Assembly (NCBI GenBank): GCA_029264655.1
Contig: JARHZY010000160.1
Coordinates: forward strand, 1 to 8,153
DNA from: Helicobacter sp.
Lineage (GTDB): Bacteria; Campylobacterota; Campylobacteria; Campylobacterales; Helicobacteraceae
Reading direction: 5' to 3'
Length of the DNA: 8,153 bases
A program made the position numbers and the translations under genes. The stretch's first letter is position 1, and every line of letters starts with the position of its first letter. Of the stretch, positions 6,113 to 8,153 are shown piece by piece. The notes under the pieces were generated by a model that worked only from the letters and a program-made list of their open reading frames with translations, was not told where the DNA came from and made no database searches.

Positions 6113-7258
6113 ATGGCTTATCCACTTAATAGAGAAAAATTTGATATTTCATTGCGATTTTGGTTAGAGAGATTTTTTTATACAAAACTTATGGGATTAA
6201 CAGCCCATCGTGTAAAAGATAAATTAGTATTCGCGCAGATTATTCAAGATATACAAAGTGGTGGATTAAATTCGATTGATGATATTCGTATAATCTGCAA
6301 AAAAGCAAGAAAGATAGGTTTGCTTGGTATTAATACTTATGCAAGCCCACTTTTTACATTTTATGAATATTGCATGCGACTTGGTTTTGAAGATATGCGT
6401 GAAATCCATGTAGAAAATGTGCAAGAATTTTTGAGTATTTATACTACAAATTTAAGTCTTACTACAATACGCAATTATCAATTTGCATTAACAAATTTTT
6501 TTGATTTTATACAAAAACAAAACACTTTAGAAAATGGTGCAGCACATGTTTATAATATGGAGCTTGTATTATCTAATCGCTCCGTATCACAAGATTTGCC
6601 AGAATTTTTAACAGAAGAAGAATTAAATGCATTTCTTCAAGCGTTAAAAACTTATGATATTAAACAAAAACACATCAATGTAGTTGTCCGCTTACGCAAC
6701 CAACTTTTAATCCTTATGATTGTATATAGTGGTGCCCGTGTCAGCGAAATTCTTGAAATTAATTATAAAGATGTTTCTCTTGAAGGTGATTACTATGTAT
6801 TACGCTTACGTGGTAAAGGGAATAAAATGCGTATCGTATTTATCACAAAAACACTTATTGAAGATTATTATAATGAATGGATAGCATTGCGTGCAACTTT
6901 TCCGCGTGTTGCTGATGATATGCCTTTATTTATTAATAAAAAATTTCGTGTGCCAGCACAATCTTATATCTATGTTATTATTGAAAATCTACTGCTAAGT
7001 GCAGGTATCCGTAAAGCAAAAAATGGGGCACATTTATTGCGACATAGTTTTGCAACTATGTTATACAATAAAAGCAAAGACTTAATTTTAGTGCAAGAGA
7101 GTTTAGGACATAGTAGTGTAGAAACAAGTAGGATTTATACACACTTTGACAATCAGAGATTAAAACATGCTGCAAATGTAATTTCAGGTATAGATAATAA
7201 TAAATCTCACTATAATACTGAACACAATGGGGGGGGGGGGGGTAGATTTATAAATTAG
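6113..7258 (+). CDS. xerH: XerH-type tyrosine recombinase
   Basis: A site-specific recombinase that resolves chromosome dimers at a difH site, the single-Xer system of Helicobacter and Campylobacter. The 381 residues have an N-terminal SAM-like DNA-binding domain to about 155 and a catalytic domain from about 162 to 355. All active-site residues are present: Arg209 (SGARVSEIL), Lys235 (RGKGNK), His307 and Arg310 (HLLRHSFAT), His333 (LGHSS) and the nucleophile Tyr342 (SRIYTHFD). The start has TGAGG 7 nt upstream. After the conserved C-terminal helix (about 347-360) comes a poorly conserved tail that ends in five glycines encoded by a G14 tract and then RFIN. No difH site was recognised nearby, and nothing suggests a mobile element. 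It is probably cotranscribed with thiG. Confidence 0.92.
   Translation: MAYPLNREKFDISLRFWLERFFYTKLMGLTAHRVKDKLVFAQIIQDIQSGGLNSIDDIRIICKKARKIGLLGINTYASPLFTFYEYCMRLGFEDMREIHVENVQEFLSIYTTNLSLTTIRNYQFALTNFFDFIQKQNTLENGAAHVYNMELVLSNRSVSQDLPEFLTEEELNAFLQALKTYDIKQKHINVVVRLRNQLLILMIVYSGARVSEILEINYKDVSLEGDYYVLRLRGKGNKMRIVFITKTLIEDYYNEWIALRATFPRVADDMPLFINKKFRVPAQSYIYVIIENLLLSAGIRKAKNGAHLLRHSFATMLYNKSKDLILVQESLGHSSVETSRIYTHFDNQRLKHAANVISGIDNNKSHYNTEHNGGGGGRFIN
7229..7242 (+). repeat. G14 homopolymer in the last codons of xerH
   Basis: Fourteen consecutive G encode Gly373-Gly377 of XerH. With 14 G the protein ends GGGGGRFIN (381 residues). With 13 G it would end GGGGVDL (379), and with 15 G it would stop straight after five glycines (377). 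All catalytic residues lie upstream, so length change would alter only the tail. Such a tract in very AT-rich DNA is a typical slippage site in Helicobacter, and its exact length is also a common sequencing uncertainty. Confidence 0.95.
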
Positions 7259-7269
7259 TATTAATTCTT

Positions 7270-7323
7270 AAAATATAAATATTAAAAGCAATAAGGGATT
7301 TTATTAAGATATTTATATTTTTT
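7270..7323 (+). terminator. Candidate AT-rich terminator hairpin after xerH
   Basis: Arms at 7270-7282 and 7309-7321 are perfectly complementary over 13 bp. TAAAA (7283-7287) and TTTTA (7299-7303) can extend the stem by five pairs after a 5-nt bulge, closing an 11-nt loop. Two further T follow. It begins 12 nt past the xerH stop, where a terminator is expected. The stem has no GC pair, so it would be weak. Confidence 0.45.
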
Positions 7324-7384
7324 ACAAATATACATAAAAATAATACTATATTTGAAATATTAAAGCTAATTATTATAATACTAT

Positions 7385-7402
7385 CTATACTAACTATACT
7401 AA
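7385..7402. repeat. Two tandem copies of CTATACTAA
   Basis: Two exact 9-bp copies are adjacent, preceded by a partial CTAT at 7381-7384. The array is too short to claim a function, and there is no gene nearby. Confidence 0.5.
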
Positions 7403-7875
7403 AAAGTTGAATTATAAATAATAAATTTAAGTTTAACTGCTTTTAATTGCCAATATATATTAAATATAATAATTCATATATTAAAATTATCTTTCTTGCT
7501 TAAAAAAATATTTATAAATAAAAAACCTTATTTTATATCTAAAGTTTTTATTATTAAAATAAATTTATTATATTGGTTTTAATTTGTAGCAAAATAATTA
7601 AATATTTCATTATATTTGCTTACTTGATTCAAGAAAGATTCTAGATTTAAAAATAACAGAAAATTAACTTATAGAAATTAGTTATTACTTTATATTTGCA
7701 ATATGCCTATTTATTTAACAAAATGGATATAGCTTTTAAAATAAAAGTGCTTAATATCTTATGTTGATTAGTAAAAAAGAAATACTGAATATTTAGACTT
7801 AAAATCTTCTATAATGATTTATTTTTATAATAATTGTATTTAATTATAAAAAAAACTTTAAGATTCTATAAAAAT

Positions 7876-7914
7876 GCCGATTAAAGAATAATTCATTTTA
7901 TGTTTTGACGATAA
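7876..7914 (+). promoter_or_regulatory. Two candidate sigma-28 (FliA) -10 boxes upstream of fliD
   Basis: GCCGATTA (7876-7883) and GACGATAA (7907-7914) each differ by one base from the flagellar sigma-28 -10 consensus GCCGATAA. A -35 of the TAAA type is imperfect for both: TAAG lies 13 nt before the first, and TAAAG lies too far from the second. They are 150-120 bp from the fliD ATG. In this AT-rich region such GC-containing octamers are notable, but use by FliA is inference. Confidence 0.35.
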
Positions 7915-8002
7915 GTATTGCCTAATTTATAAATAAAATGCAAAAAAGCACTTGTTATTAGGTAAGTATGGAATATAAATTTCTTGTATTTCTGATTGAA
8001 CT

Positions 8003-8008
8003 TATAAT
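8003..8008 (+). promoter_or_regulatory. Candidate sigma-70 -10 box for fliD
   Basis: A perfect TATAAT lies 28 bp before the fliD ATG. It would give a leader of about 20 nt containing the GGGAG ribosome binding site. It lacks the TGN extension seen before thiG, tpx and dsbK. Either this or the upstream sigma-28-like boxes could drive fliD. Confidence 0.4.
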
Positions 8009-8036
8009 ATGGTAATCTTAATGTTGGGAGAATAAC

Positions 8037-8153
8037 ATGGCGGGAAAAATTACCTCTCTTGGACTTGGTAGTTCTGTTTTAAATGCTGATGTAATTGATA
8101 AACTGAGAAAAGCTGATGAAGACAATGTAATTAAACCTGTTGATAAAAAAATG
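8037..8153 (+). CDS. fliD: Flagellar hook-associated protein 2 (filament cap) FliD, N-terminal part
   Basis: FliD forms the cap at the flagellum tip and guides flagellin assembly. Only 39 residues lie in the window; the gene runs off the right edge. The reading ITSLGLGSSVLNADVIDKLRKADE matches the conserved N-terminus of Helicobacter FliD, where SLGLGS, VLN.DVIDKL and ADE recur, followed by a segment of the type P.DKKM. This region forms the first coiled-coil helix of the D0 domain. The ATG has GGGAG 6-7 nt upstream. In Helicobacter fliS usually follows, which would be outside the window. Confidence 0.88.
   Translation, partial: MAGKITSLGLGSSVLNADVIDKLRKADEDNVIKPVDKKM

Larger units (their letters stand above)
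7259..8036. other. 778-bp AT-rich intergenic region before fliD
   Basis: No open frame with a start, a ribosome binding site and plausible composition was seen on either strand, and no tRNA or familiar RNA. The region holds the hairpin after xerH, a two-copy 9-bp repeat (7385-7402), a small hairpin with CTTTTA and TAAAAG arms (7733-7747), a run of eight A (7848-7855) and candidate fliD promoters from 7876 on. Its length is unusual beside the 2-56 bp gaps inside the operons. It may be a gene remnant decayed past recognition, or it may hide an sRNA. Confidence 0.6.

Noticed and set aside
6113..7258. Phage or island integrase
   Set aside because: The protein fits the chromosomal XerH type in length, motifs and N-terminal domain. 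No tRNA, attachment repeat or mobile-element genes accompany it.
7242..7300. Open frame continuing downstream through the G14 tract by frameshift
   Set aside because: With 13, 14 or 15 G the frames stop within seven codons of the tract, so no downstream gene is joined in the present sequence.
6057..8036. difH recombination site close to xerH
   Set aside because: No 30-40 bp stretch with paired XerH-type arms around a short core was recognised on either side. I cannot recall the consensus well enough to exclude a diverged site.
7961..8036. Sigma-54 promoter for fliD
   Set aside because: No GG-N10-GC pair was found at the right spacing. The nearest, from 8011, ends in GT.

Overview
The window comes from the chromosome of a very AT-rich epsilonproteobacterium, most likely a Helicobacter of the enterohepatic group. 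A XerH-type recombinase, an HP0231-type Dsb protein with a CPHC centre, and a FliD N-terminus of the Helicobacter kind support the genus. ThiG (thiazole synthesis) and HisH (histidine synthesis) argue against gastric H. pylori, which lacks both pathways. The species cannot be fixed from the sequence.

Layout. Positions 1-415 are almost pure A/T. They hold a possible tail of a plus-strand gene and a five-copy heptanucleotide repeat. From 416 to 4969 everything reads leftward: a small PepSY-type membrane protein (416-988) with its own promoter; an apparent operon dsbK-hisH-cca (4143 down to 1118) with spacings of 2 and 18 nt; and tpx (4969-4469) with its own promoter. Tpx is followed by a GC-rich 16-bp palindrome. 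A divergent intergenic region (4970-5282) separates tpx from the rightward thiG-xerH pair (5283-7258). A 778-bp AT-rich gap with no convincing gene follows, and the first 39 codons of fliD start at 8037.

The genes are mostly housekeeping: periplasmic disulfide chemistry (DsbK), cytoplasmic peroxide removal (Tpx), tRNA 3'-end maturation (Cca), the glutaminase half of IGP synthase (HisH), thiamine thiazole synthesis (ThiG), chromosome dimer resolution (XerH) and the flagellar cap (FliD). No phage, insertion sequence, CRISPR, tRNA or rRNA was seen. I did not find a new multi-gene system.

The unexplained structure is a set of simple sequence repeats at gene borders: G14 in the last codons of xerH, T13 about 50-60 bp upstream of the predicted thiG start of transcription, A9 just after the start of the PepSY gene, and (TAAATAA)5 near the left edge. 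Tracts like these are contingency loci in Helicobacter. The G14 tract is odd because every length tested keeps XerH essentially whole. HisH and Cca also each carry an insertion of roughly 40-45 residues relative to their families.
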